A DNA stretch of 61,255 bases, from the NCBI GenBank assembly GCA_001630475.1, contig KV419417.1, positions 2,979 to 64,233 on the forward strand, in the 5' to 3' direction. The notes beneath the pieces are model-generated. The model ran no database searches, had not been told where the DNA came from, and was given only the letters and a program-made list of their open reading frames with translations. Positions 9,801 through 20,617 of the stretch are shown piece by piece (position 1 is the stretch's first letter; each line of letters opens with the position of its first letter). The DNA comes from Sistotremastrum niveocremeum HHB9708 (lineage: Eukaryota > Basidiomycota > Agaricomycetes > Sistotremastrales > Sistotremastraceae). The translations under genes and the position numbers were made by a program.

Positions 9801-11787
9801 TTCACTCAACACCAGAAGGAGGAGACTTCGCGTGATGATTGGGAGGAAGATGTTTCTATGGAGATGGGTCGAGAACCAGATGGTACCTTCGCGAGTGGGG
9901 CGAATATGACAGAAGATCCCCCCAGAGAAGAACGCAGCGACATCGTATCGAAAGATGAATCGATCAGAGGAGAGGCGGGGGGAAGTCAGAAAGAGGGTGG
10001 ATATACACAATTCCTGAGCTCGGCGGGATTTCCGAGTCTGCGTCCCACACTTCGATCGCTCCATTCGACAGCCCCCGTACCCCCCTCGAGGCCACCCTCA
10101 AACGTCTCCAGATCGATAGGTCACGATGAAGAGTCAAACATGGTGGTCAGTGACAGCGAAGGCGAAGAAGGCGAAGAGGATGAGCATGAGAATAGAGAAG
10201 ATTCAAGGCCGGGTGTGAATGCTGATGAATCTATACCGATATCAAATTGGTCGCCTTCTCCTCGTCTTCGACGATCTTTGATATCTCGTCAATCACTGGT
10301 GTCAACTCCATCACGAGAGGCTGAGGCTTCGCATCCGGGGCTGCTTGACGCGAAGCCCGTTGCTAATCTTCTCGACTCGCCGACTTCAGAATCAGATGTC
10401 GTTTTTCGTAAGAGGACAGAAGTTACACCACCTGATCAAGATGTCGAGATGGACTCCAATCCTGATCCTCTACGCCAGGCGCGTCCCGATGGATCCAGTG
10501 TCGTCGATCCCGCAAATCTTGCACAGCCTTCTTCACGCGGTGCCGACAACCTGTCCCGCACCTCGACTTCCACTCATGGCGGTTATACTCAATTCCTCTC
10601 TACCGACCCTCTCCTCGCCTATGCTACACCCGCTGTTCCAACTCCTCCATCTCAGAATGTGTCGAAGCCTCCGACTACGTTCATCGCTACCGGTCCATCA
10701 GGAACGAAGTCGATGTATCAGAACGCGTTGTCTATGCGGGAGGATACACAAATGGATGAAGACACGAACATGAACGAGTCCCGGAGAACCGAAGAGTCAT
10801 TGCACTCTCAATCTCAATCTAATGAGATATCATGGTCATCTTCGGCACATCATCCACCTCCTTCATCGTTTCTTCCTCACGCTTCTTCGTCGAAATCAAA
10901 GGAGAATGTGCCTTCCTTCTTGATGAGCGGGTCGCAGACGCAAACTCAGCCTGAGACGCAGGAGACTGGGTATAGCAATACCTTCTCCGCCTCGTGCGAG
11001 AATTCCGCTGGAGAGAACTCTATCCATAACTTTCCCCACTTCACATTCAACCCATCGCTCATCACCCCCCTCGCATCGCTCTTCCCTCCTCCATTATCTC
11101 AACCCCAGCCTACAGTAGACGCGAATCACGCTCTTCGTCCTCGACCGGTATTAGACGAAGAGGATGTAGATTTAGGAGTCGGAGCGGGAGGCCGAGGCGG
11201 GGGAGCTAAGAAGCGGAATCTTGTGGTCGCGATATTGGATTGGATGGGTCCGGAATATATTAATATTAAGAAAGGACCGAGTGCGGGAATGACGATCGCG
11301 CGCATGACAATGACAGTTGGCGACGATAGTTATGTACCTAGCTACGGCGCAGGTCGTCGAGAAACGGGGGCGACGGGTACTGTGATGGAGATAGTTGTGT
11401 GGAGAGAGACGGCGGAACAGTGGTGCGAGATGGGGGTTAAGAAGGGTGATGTTATTTTATTGGAGAGTATGTCGCTTCATCGATTCTTCGAGATCTTCGT
11501 TCTAATTATGTCCTACAGATATATCATACACCCTCAAGCCTCCTTCAGCCGCCGATTCCTCGACCCCTTTCATTCCGAAGCTCACTGCATCGCCAAATCT
11601 CAAGCCTCTTTTAAAGGTTCTTTATCGAACGTTTCCGACAGGCAATGGATTCGAGAAAGAAGAGAGGAAATTGAGGCCCGATCTCCGGCTTGGTCAGAGC
11701 GATGCGGGTGTCAGAATGGTGGGCAAGAATGTAAGATGGGTCACGGGCGTTATTGGTACGAGTGTTGCGAAGATGAACGCGACATAG
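6827..11787 (+). CDS. Large disordered protein with C-terminal OB-fold domain (shieldin SHLD2 OB1-like)
   Basis: Exons 6827-7223, 7282-11466 and 11519-11787 give 1616 residues. The unspliced frame reads on past 11466 into unrelated sequence. Splicing the 52-nt intron (GTATGT..CAG) restores a coherent C-terminus with ISYTLKP, LKVLYRT and LRPDLRLGQSDAGVR. Residues about 1445-1616 (starting NLVVAILDWMG, then MEIVVWRE and GDVILLE) look like an OB fold. From memory they resemble fungal proteins annotated with the SHLD2 first OB domain, a DNA-end protection factor that binds single-stranded DNA; this needs a profile search. The rest is low complexity (Ser, Pro, Glu) with a basic N-terminus (KRKSS, RKRYK). 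GY[ST]QFL occurs three times, near residues 909, 1038 and 1232, each containing an S/T-Q site. IVVPSS, TIILSS and VVSDSEGEE stretches look like SUMO-interacting motifs. RPA2 follows 300 bp downstream on the same strand. The start is the first of two close ATGs. Confidence 0.75.
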
Positions 11788-12087
11788 GACAAGATCCATA
11801 TGACTTGCCTTCTTGACGCTTCTAATTTCTGTCAGGGATTTTTATTTTATTTCCTCCTTGCATTCCTCTCTTTAGGCATTCATTTCTGGATTCATCTCAA
11901 TGTACCATCACCACAATTGTGTAGCTATTTTTATTACATTCACGCAGTCCTCTCTCGTCTGATTCAGACCGAATCGCGCCGCGAAAGAAAAATGTCGCGT
12001 TCTCTGTTTGTCTGGAACAAATAACGCGCTCCGCGACCGGTCGCCAGCTCCTGTCTCAACTAATCGTTCTCTTCAACCAACTGTGCC

Positions 12088-13341
12088 ATGTCTTGTACGT
12101 ATGTTTGGACCTCTTAGCTTTCATCCACTCACGTACATGAGAAAGACTCTCAAAATCCTTATTATGCCAATTTGTCGCAACACCCCCTTGGCGTTGGAGG
12201 TCCTGGAGGCGGCGGCGGCGTATGTCCTTGATTTCTTAGTACTCGCGACGAAGATAGACTACTAAATTCCGTCTTTGATTCAAGTTCATCGCGTCTCCCG
12301 GGTCAGCAGATTCACCAAGTAGCGGACGCGTGAGTACCCCTCATCTCCCATGAACTTTTGACAAGTCTGACGTTCATTGCTCGTTGATCTCATTTCTTCC
12401 TCGAACTACATCAGAGATCAGCTTCAGCATCCGCTCTGCGCCCTGTGACTATTAAGCAGATACTCACCTGCGAGCAACCACACGCCGATGCCGAATTCGT
12501 GCTGGATAATGCAGAGCTCACTTCCATAGCCATCGTTGCTCAGATCCGAACCATCCAACACGGCGCGACTAATATGAAGTTAACACTGAGCGATGGGACT
12601 GGAACGATCGATGCGCGGAAGTGGAATGAGAATGGGAATGCGGATGGAGAGGGACCAACGGAGGAAGATAAATTACGTGAAGCGGGCATTGTGTGAGTCT
12701 TTATATGAGGCTGAACGACGTCAAACTTCATACTTAACGTGTTGCTTCTCCGTCTTCAGTGAAGATGCTTATATCTATGCTATGGGCTCTCTTAAAACAT
12801 TATCGGGAAAGCGCTCGATCAATATCAACACAGTCCGCCTCGTCGAATCACCTTACGAGGTCTTCTACCACATCCACCACGCCATGGTCGCGCGTCTCTA
12901 CTATACACGCGGTCCTCCCAACGGTACCGCACCGGGCGCCAGGGGACCCGACGGAGATGTCAACATGTACAATACCGGTCCCAATGGCATCTCAGGCTAC
13001 TCCAATACTGCATCTCCATACGCTCGTGCCGGATCCTCTACTACTAATGGTGCAGGGCCCATGACGCTTGATCCTCAGTATGCAACACTTTCGCCGCTGG
13101 AAAAGGGGATCGTGTCGGCAATCTTGCAGCAAAGACAAGGCGCGGACGGCGTAAACGTCAGTGCCATTGCGAGAAGCCTACAAGGGCAGGCAGATGCAAA
13201 CGCAATATCGTAAGCAAAAGAATTTGTGTACGATAAAGAGTCGGCTGAAGTTGATTTCACAGAGATGCGCTGGACAAGCTCATGGACGACGGGCATTTGT
13301 TTACGACCATCGATGAGTCGCATTACGATGTGTCTACATGA
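12088..13341 (+). CDS. RPA2: Replication protein A 32 kDa subunit (RPA2)
   Basis: Six exons (12088-12094, 12146-12219, 12285-12329, 12415-12692, 12760-13209, 13263-13341) give 310 residues, close to the usual 270-290. Order: a Gly/Ser-rich N-terminus (MSYSQNPYYANL, as in fungal RPA2, target of cell-cycle and damage kinases in relatives); the central OB fold at residues about 50-180 (LRPVTIKQI near the start, later GTIDARKW and YIYAMGSLKTLSGKRSI); a linker with GPNGISGYSN; and a C-terminal winged helix at about 245-310 (LSPLEKGIVSAIL, DALDKLMDDGHLFTTIDESHYD). RPA binds single-stranded DNA in replication, repair and recombination as a heterotrimer in the nucleus; the winged helix recruits repair partners. 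The first exon is only 7 nt, coding Met-Ser plus one base, so automated prediction may miss the start. The gene looks intact. Confidence 0.93.
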
Positions 13342-14442
13342 TCTGAACACCGTTTGTCCTTCCATAATGTCTCTCTCTTTCTTGGTACAGCTATGTATAT
13401 CTTTGATCGCAAGCTCTCTAGCATTGTTACATATATTTATGAATATCGTACATGTTATGTTATGTTATGTTATGTACACCGCTAGCAGCCCTACGCGAGA
13501 GCAACGGGTCGTGCTATCTAAATACAGCACTAGCCAAATCAAGGTGACCGAGTCCAAAGGGGAGGGCCCGAATAGGTATGATTAGTACCCCAATCTCCTC
13601 AGGCACACAAGAAAAGTCTGTAGGAAAAAATGTGACGAATGATCAGTAAACACAACTCATAAATCAAAGGGGAGAATAAGATGAGGGGCGCGAAGAGAGA
13701 ATGAATAGAAGGCCAAGACGAGATATCGACCAGCAGCAGGTCCGGTGTAGTGTGCGCAGAGGAAGTACACGAAAGAGGGACTGGAATGGAGAATGCATAA
13801 TCAGAAGCAAAATGCAAAGTGTTTCGGATGATATGGAGCGTGCACAGGCCATGGTCATAGCGCAATCAAGCGAGACATGTTGAGCGTAGGAATGGAAAGG
13901 CAAATCATGGCTGTTCGAGTCATAATTGTGCGAGTATCGGAAAGCAATGAGGCAGCGCGAGTACGAATCGCTGAACAGCTTGAGCGAAGGAGTTAGGGGG
14001 AAAGGCCAATTTGAAGGTGCATGACGGACGTGTCGAGTGACGAGGGTACAACCGCAGAGAGCTTGGGGCTTGGAAGAAGTGCCAAGGACGTGGCATCATG
14101 CAGAAAGCAGCGTGGATGTGTGTTGAACTGTGTTCTAGTATGAAGGAGGCGAGGAGTGTAATCGCAAGCTCGGTGAACCACAAGCAGGTGAAACCGTGAT
14201 AAGTTGGTGTCAAGAGTGAAAGTGCAGTCACGGTGAAACCGTGTGGATGAAAATTATCGGTGAACCCGACTGAAGCTATGGAATCGGTGAGACCGAATAG
14301 CGAATATTGTGAACTCGGTGAACCCAAGTTTCGGCCACGATGGATGGTGGTGTGTGGGTCTTGATGTAAAAGGATCGGATCATCTTCCGATCGTCCAGCA
14401 TTCCATGTATGACACTGTTGCACATCAGACATATGCCGTGAT
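13342..14442. other. Intergenic; ATGTT microsatellite and degenerate GGTGAACCG repeats
   Basis: This is downstream of RPA2. A short (ATGTT)n microsatellite lies at 13450-13475. Bases 14160-14335 carry at least six degenerate copies of GGTGAAACCG (variants GGTGAACCC and GGTGAGACCG) spaced irregularly. Open frames on the minus strand here are low in information and not called. Confidence 0.45.
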
Positions 14443-16336
14443 ATGGCAGCCCAAAGTACGACTGGTTTGACTCGGAGGTCGCCGAAGCGGCTCTGCCAGT
14501 GCTACTACATCGAGCATCCTGGCCACTATACGCAAGACGTCTGCGCGGTCATGGATGATTGGACAGAGAGAGAACTTCGTGCAAACATACCACCGTCGGA
14601 CAGCGATACCAGGTACCAGATTTTGATCTAATATCAGTTCTCTTCCACTTACGACTGCTCAACGTGGCAGATCGACCATTCGCAGCGTTTCGTCCTTGTC
14701 TTTCTCAGACAGACAACGATGGCACAATTTTGATAATGCTCTGATCAACCCTACGGTGCCCAATCAAATGCCAAAACTGAAAACTGAAAGCGACATTCCT
14801 ATGGTAGCAAAGGGTGCCAACTCGCAATTGAGCATCAGTCAGCTACCCGACGAAATTTTATCAACTGTTTTTGAGTACTATGTTGGCTCGGATGGAGATG
14901 ATTTTGATTGGCTTAATATCATGCTCGTGTGCGTGATGCAACCCTCCTTTTTGCGTCTCGCAATCCATTGATTGATAACCAACAGGTGTCTACGCTGGCG
15001 GCAGATTGCAATCTCGACACCTACATTATGGACTCACGTGGATTTCACCTGGAAATCCTCATTCATCGATATCTTCATGCAGAGGAATGGAACTCTTCCC
15101 TTGGATGTTTTCGTCATAGGTCCCGGATCGTCCCGTGAATGGCCCTTGTCAAACGAGAGGCATCCATCTTTAAGGGCCTCTGTCGGGAGGGCACGAAATC
15201 TCCAACTCTATCTGAATAACGGTCGCATTACTGGTTTAGAAGGTTCCTTGCAGACTCCTACCCCCCTCCTTCGTGATCTGGTTCTTCACGACGTCGGAGG
15301 TCGCTCGGATACAGAGCTCGTCGGTGGCTCGGAGTCAGATTCAACCCTGTTGGATCGTCTCTTCTGCGGACCCCCCAAAAACATAGAAATTTTGGATATC
15401 TCTTGCATCTATCTGAGCCGTGAATGGACGTCGTGCGAAAGACTCCGTGACCTGTCACTGGAACCGTATCCTGATTATATGGAACGAGGTTGTTCGCATG
15501 AAGTATTCTCCATTCTTCCAGAACTTCCAGCTCTTGAAACACTGCGGTTCCGCATGAACCACGAATGGGTTAACCTGGAAATGTCCACTCCAGCTCGGTT
15601 ATTGAAACTTCGCTGTCTTATATTCCAGGATATGTCGCCGCGGAGAGTTGGCCTCTGTTTATCCCGGCTCAATATGCCTGCTTTGACAAGGCTGTATGTC
15701 TTCCACAATAATTCAAACGCAGTATCATCGCCTCAGGACTTCTCAAGTTGTGGATGGGCGCAGAATTCATCTGTCCGTGCTCTGATGGACCAAGGACGCC
15801 ATTTGGCTATCAGCTTCCAAAGCGATTCCGGGACTAATTACATGGACCTAGATCTCTATTCTCATGCATCTGCTTTGGAGCCGTCCATCTCCATCTCATG
15901 TTCTACGCTTTGGGCGTATGACAGCGACTCCTTCAGATATATAAGCGTCGTTCCGGTCATACCCTTCTCGACGCTTACTTCACTCCTGATATCGACCGCC
16001 CCTCTGCCTCCTTCGTCCTCCCTCGGGAAATTCCTCCAGGAGATGCCCATTTTAACCGCCTTGCTCCTTCGAGATTGCGACATCGTATCAATGCTATCTT
16101 GCATTGCGGACCCAACTATTTGTCCTCAATTGCGTCACGTGGAAATTGCCCACTGTACTGCAGAGTTTCGACTGCTCCATCAATTCCTGTCTCGCCGTAG
16201 TGCCGCAGAGATAGGCCTTCACACCCTCACACTCCATAGTGTGATGATTTTTCCGTTTGGGTTTGACCAGGAACTGCTTCGAAAGGAGGTCCTGGAGCTG
16301 CGTATGTGCACATCAAGCAATACGACACCCAACTGA
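14443..16336 (+). CDS. F-box protein (basidiomycete F-box/LRR-like type)
   Basis: Exons 14443-14612, 14671-14928 and 14986-16336 join in frame to 592 residues. An internal start at 14551 (MDDWTEREL) is also possible. The N-terminal LRANIPPSDSDTR matches the PPSDSE-type motif common ahead of the F-box in agaricomycete F-box proteins. The F-box follows at residues about 108-155 (ISQLPDEILSTVFEYYV, then CLRWRQIAISTPTLWTHV across an intron). The remainder is leucine-rich with irregular repeat-like strands (LRDLVLHDV, IEILDISCIYL, LRHVEIAHC), probably a diverged leucine-rich-repeat solenoid. By family knowledge it would be a Skp1-Cullin-F-box adaptor; its substrate is unknown. The usual coiled coil between the PPSDSD motif and the F-box is missing or reduced. 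It is a different family from the cluster at 18.7-43.4 kb. Confidence 0.82.
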
Positions 16337-16576
16337 AGCCTCTGGGTGTACTCTGGATAGATAACCAACAGCTCAATAAAATGAATGTCTTCTGACTCAT
16401 GTTCTATAGCTTTATCGGTAAATACATACTATCGAGAATAATGGAAATGAACAAGGAATGTGTAAATTGCTCTGTGAGCTGGTCACAGTGAAGAGAAGGA
16501 GGCCTGAGTCAAGGAGCGTGTGGAATAGCGGGATACAGTACGCGCGCTACAATAATCAAAGGAATGAGCTGGCTGA

Positions 16577-18016
16577 TTAAAAGGCCCTTCTGAGGCGGAA
16601 GAGAAAATTCATTCGGAAGATCCTTGGGTTTTGAACGATTTCTGTCGAAGGTGGCGGTGGCACAAGACAGGTTTCAGATCGTGAGTGTGGAAGCGATTTG
16701 ACCGAGGTCTGAAATACGCTATCAATGTTTAGGTCGCTGGTTTCGGGACGATCTTACCTTTTGGGGTTTGTGTAACTTATTCCGTTCCTGTTTGACGGCA
16801 GACTTTCGTAGCGCAAGTGAATTTTCTGTGTCCGTCGCATATCCTGCTCGTTCAATTTTTCATTTAGGACAGCGCTCTAATGCAAGGCGAGAACGTACCT
16901 TTCAAGGGAACCCGGGATTCGTGAGAATCACTAACTATGATAGGAGGTAAAAAAGGCGGTCCAGGTATATCGGTCCACGTTCTCGGAGGTGGAGGAGAGG
17001 GAGGAAGGTATAGGTCTGGTCGAAATTCGACTTCCGTGACACCTCCAATCAGATTCAACGTACTTCTAGGCGGCGGGCCAACAATAGTCTGGCGCCTGAA
17101 CGGGTCATCCGCAATGAGGTCAGGCACTTCACTCCGCTTCTTCGCATATTCCACCCCAGAAATTTTGATTGCCGAATTAGCAAGGTGAGGACTGGACTTT
17201 TTCTTAAGCTTTCGTTCTGGAGAAGATCGCGACGAGGAAGCTATAGAAGAGGTCGTTGACATGGTCATGGCTCGAGGACGGTCCATCGCTGGGACAGGTG
17301 TTGGCGTCAGCTCCTTAGAGGAGACAGTACGTTTAATTCGTTGGGTGGCGTTGCCGCCATGAGGAAGTGAAGCATTGGAGGCACGTGGCATAAGCTTCAT
17401 GGGTCTGGTGATCGAGGCTAATCCGCTGTCTACCCTGGTGATAACTTTGATCAGTTGAAGGCTAAGATTGATGCTATACAGAAGACACGTACTGTGACAA
17501 TCTCGACCGGGACTCGGAAATGGCACGGTTTGCTCCCGTCTGTGCAGCTTCTCTCCGAATTCGATAAGACGATGAAGTGGCAGGGCTGATGACACGCGAT
17601 AGGTTGTCTGGAGAATGATGATTTTCTGAACCGAAGCTTGGTGAATAGTCATTTGTAGAGCCTGGGGAGATGACGCCAAACATCCTTTCGGGAGCAAGGA
17701 CGGGAGGGTGCAAAAAAACCTTGCGCGATTTGCCAAGGCTTTGATACCCTGATGCTCGAACGGGCAAACGTGAAGGTGGCAGAGGGAACTTTTCCATCGT
17801 CTCTTGACGAATCTCGAAGCTTGTGGTAGTGGATACCGAACGACTTGAGATGGCCGAAATTCGGTTTGAGCGGTAGGTTGGGAGGGGAGACAGGTATTTC
17901 GGTATCTGCGAGGACGACGTAGAACGATAGATCCGGGGCTTGTACTGGATAGAAAGACTTTGAGACAGGCTGGGTGCCGGTGAAGGAGATCGCATTTGCG
18001 TACTGCGACGCGTCAT
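16577..18016 (-). CDS. Hypothetical disordered protein (4 exons)
   Basis: I do not recognise this protein. Exons 18016-17493, 17434-16899, 16825-16758 and 16708-16577 join in frame to 419 residues; the last two exons are too short to stand out as open frames. It is Ser/Pro/Arg-rich and probably disordered. The more ordered-looking stretch is in exon 2 (AIKISGVEYAKKRSEVPDLI, then DDPFRRQTIVGPPPRSTLNL). A basic segment follows (LALRKSAVKQERNKLHKPQK). Many SP/TP sites suggest phosphoregulation, and the basic segments could act in nuclear localisation or binding; both are inference. It is convergent with the F-box gene ending at 16336, with 240 bp between. Confidence 0.65.
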
Positions 18017-18725
18017 TGGTGAGGACGGGAAGGCCTGTTGACGAGGTGGATATGGTTGTTGGTGATTTTGTAAGGGTCGATGCTGAGGGACTCTGCAGGG
18101 GCCCTGTTCAGAAAATTGTGTTTATAAGAAACCATGCCACAATTCGTTATTTCAAGTGAACCGTGAGAAACTGGAAAGCAATGCCACTCGAGATGTCATC
18201 ACATATCAACACCCAGTGCTATTGTTGTGCCGATTTAGTCATCCCCGAATCTTATCGATACAGTACATCCAGAGCGTCAGGACTCAAGAGTCAAGATTGA
18301 GTCCAGGCTCGCGCTGCATAGATCCACATTCGCCCAGGAGCGTTATGAGCACCATGACTACATCTTGCTAACCCCCGTTTACGAGTGTTGAGGTATCTAG
18401 ATTGCGCTCTTCAAGCTTGCAAGTTTCGCGATGTTGCTGGCTATAATGGAATCAACGGAGATATCGGTCGGGAGTCGGTGGACAGTACATTCAGGCTTGT
18501 TCCAGATCTCTTGTGATAATATAATTCAGACTCAGGCTACATTGTTTGGTTCATCTGGAAGCTACTTCATACACTCGTCGAGTCCGTCAGTCCGCCAATA
18601 AATGTAGACTTGGACCCTATCCAAATCCCGACTCTCCGCCCCGGCTTTCGAAACACTACTTTAGTTGAGAAGAGGATACGTCTTCTCTTCCGCGTCATGA
18701 CCATCCTCCACGGCAACAATGTAGG
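18017..18725. other. Intergenic between two minus-strand genes
   Basis: No gene is seen. GCTTTCGAAACACTA at 18644-18658 resembles the right terminus of the hAT-like element at 549-2637 and may be a relic end, but no partner end or target duplication was found. It also contains the upstream region of the gene at 16577-18016. Confidence 0.4.
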
Positions 18726-20362
18726 TCAATATTGGATAATCTCGAAGCCTTGGGGATGTCCAATGTATAGCTGACCCGTCAATTCGTAAAAGATGGCTGG
18801 AGTTGATCGTAAACGTTCAGTATCTTCCGCCGGGCCCGGGATTCCATCGGCTGACTCGGTAGTCCACAACTCCTCAGGAAGAGATAATCGGGTCCATCCA
18901 GTCCCATTCCCGTTGCCATCGTCGAACTTTCCCACAACAAGAGGGAAATCACTCTTGTCCGTTGAGAAAAAGAAGACTGATCCGGCGAGTCTATGACTCC
19001 CCTGAGGGATCAAGTTGGTATCGTCTGGAGATATAGATGTTGCATCTATCATCTCTATCTGTGCTGTCCAATTCTCCGATAAATCATACGACACCCGGGC
19101 CAAAGCTGAACGATCCGGAGGGGCATCCGGGTCACTTGTTTCCGCAATGTCTCCTGATATGAGTACATCGAGGATCCAGAAAGAGTCTGAGAGGCGGCGG
19201 AATCCCATGGAAAACATTTTTCCTTCGTACGACTCGGGATCGCTACCGGTCTCCGGCGTGAATGGAGAGGTCCATACGGGAGCGCTTCGGGTCTTGAGAG
19301 AATGAATGTGCCGAACCGTCTCCTCTATGCTCTGCATGGCCTTTGGAATGTCAGCAAGATACATCCCGGAAGTGGGATGGTCGTCGCTACAGTCAAATAT
19401 GACAAGGACAGGTTCTTTAGGGTGAATAATGATCGTTAGGATATCCTGGAAGGGCGACTGAGAACTTTCGCGGAATGTTTCCCGGTTAAACTCACAAAGA
19501 GAGTCCAATCACGTCCAGGCTTATCGCCAGCCATGTTATGAGGATGAAACTTGAGCCATTGGCCGGTCTTTTCGCGCCAATTCACCAAATAAGCCTCTTC
19601 AGTGTTTACTGCAACACAATAGGGGTCTCGTATCGCAACACAACTAGTCGTGTCCAGGGGAAGACCGATTTCAAGATGGTTGCTGATTGATCCAAATCCG
19701 TCTTTCGCAATACAGACTTCTCGCACATGCATCAAATCACCATTGTCTCGGAGAGACACAGTCGCGACAAGAAGGGAATTTTCATCCTGCGACATCTGAT
19801 AAGCGATCTCGGTTTCGAATTCGGCCTGCAGTTCCAATCGAGCATGTTTCTCTATGTCTCCCGCCTCGCCCAGTAGGAGAACAAATATGCCTTGTTGGTT
19901 GAGGAAAGCCAAGATTCTATCTCGCACAAAGTAGCCGACAGGCGGCTTGGTTGGGTCCCATTTAGTCTCTAGTGCTTCAAGAGAGTATACAACGCTCTGA
20001 CGAGGCTGTATGGGACTGCCGTTGAGAGATTGCGCTAGTCGCGCCGAAATTGCCATCGATTTGACGGCGTGTGTATATAGGAGTTGGGGTGAGAGATTTT
20101 TGGTAGTACATGTCAAGGGTAGATGGAGAGTATACGAGTGATTGAAAGATTTGGAAAGAGGAATTCTGTTCGACAAGACGAATCTTCGAAGCGCGGAAGA
20201 GGTCTGAAAGTCAGGAGATAGGCAAGTTGGTTTAGCCTGCCCCAAGTTCGAGTTGGACGGACGGACGCGCACCTGAGCTACCCTCACAATATCTCCAACG
20301 CTTAGTGAATCCAATATGATGAGCAAGATTTCGGGGGGCAAAGATACTAGAGACGTCACCAT
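18726..20362 (-). CDS. F-box protein, three-exon cluster family, copy A
   Basis: Exons 20362-20273, 20203-19496 and 19445-18726, all joined in phase 0, give 505 residues. The F-box is at residues about 5-45 (LPPEILLIILDSLSVGDI, then ALRRFVLSN after intron 1). The rest is strand-rich and may form a beta-propeller-like domain: VRDRILAFLNQQGIFVLLLG, AIRDPYCV, HPKEPVLVIFDCSDD, SHRLAGSVFFF, and the family signature ELTGQLYIGHPQGFEIIQY at the end. This is probably an SCF ubiquitin-ligase adaptor; the substrate-binding role of the C-terminus is inference. It groups with copy B by the GSDPESYEGKMF motif. Intron 1 (69 nt) is stop-free and a multiple of three, so retention would keep the frame. It is tandem with copy B, whose stop lies 255 bp upstream of this start. 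Confidence 0.8.
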
Positions 20363-20617
20363 CGCTATCCAACGCTCCTAGTGTGCCGTTGTGCTTGCAT
20401 TGGCAGGGGAAGATAACCCTCTGTTCGAACCAGTGATGGCCGGTGTGGCAAGCCCGAAGCCGGGGTGCGTCGGACTTTCAATGACTCATCCGGTCGTCGG
20501 CTCAAGCAAACCTCTCGAGAAATTCACCGAGAACCCCTTGAGATTATGATTTGTTCACTCGTAACCACAACGGTAGCATGTACTATCTACGCCCAAAGTT
20601 TGACTTTTTAAATTCAG

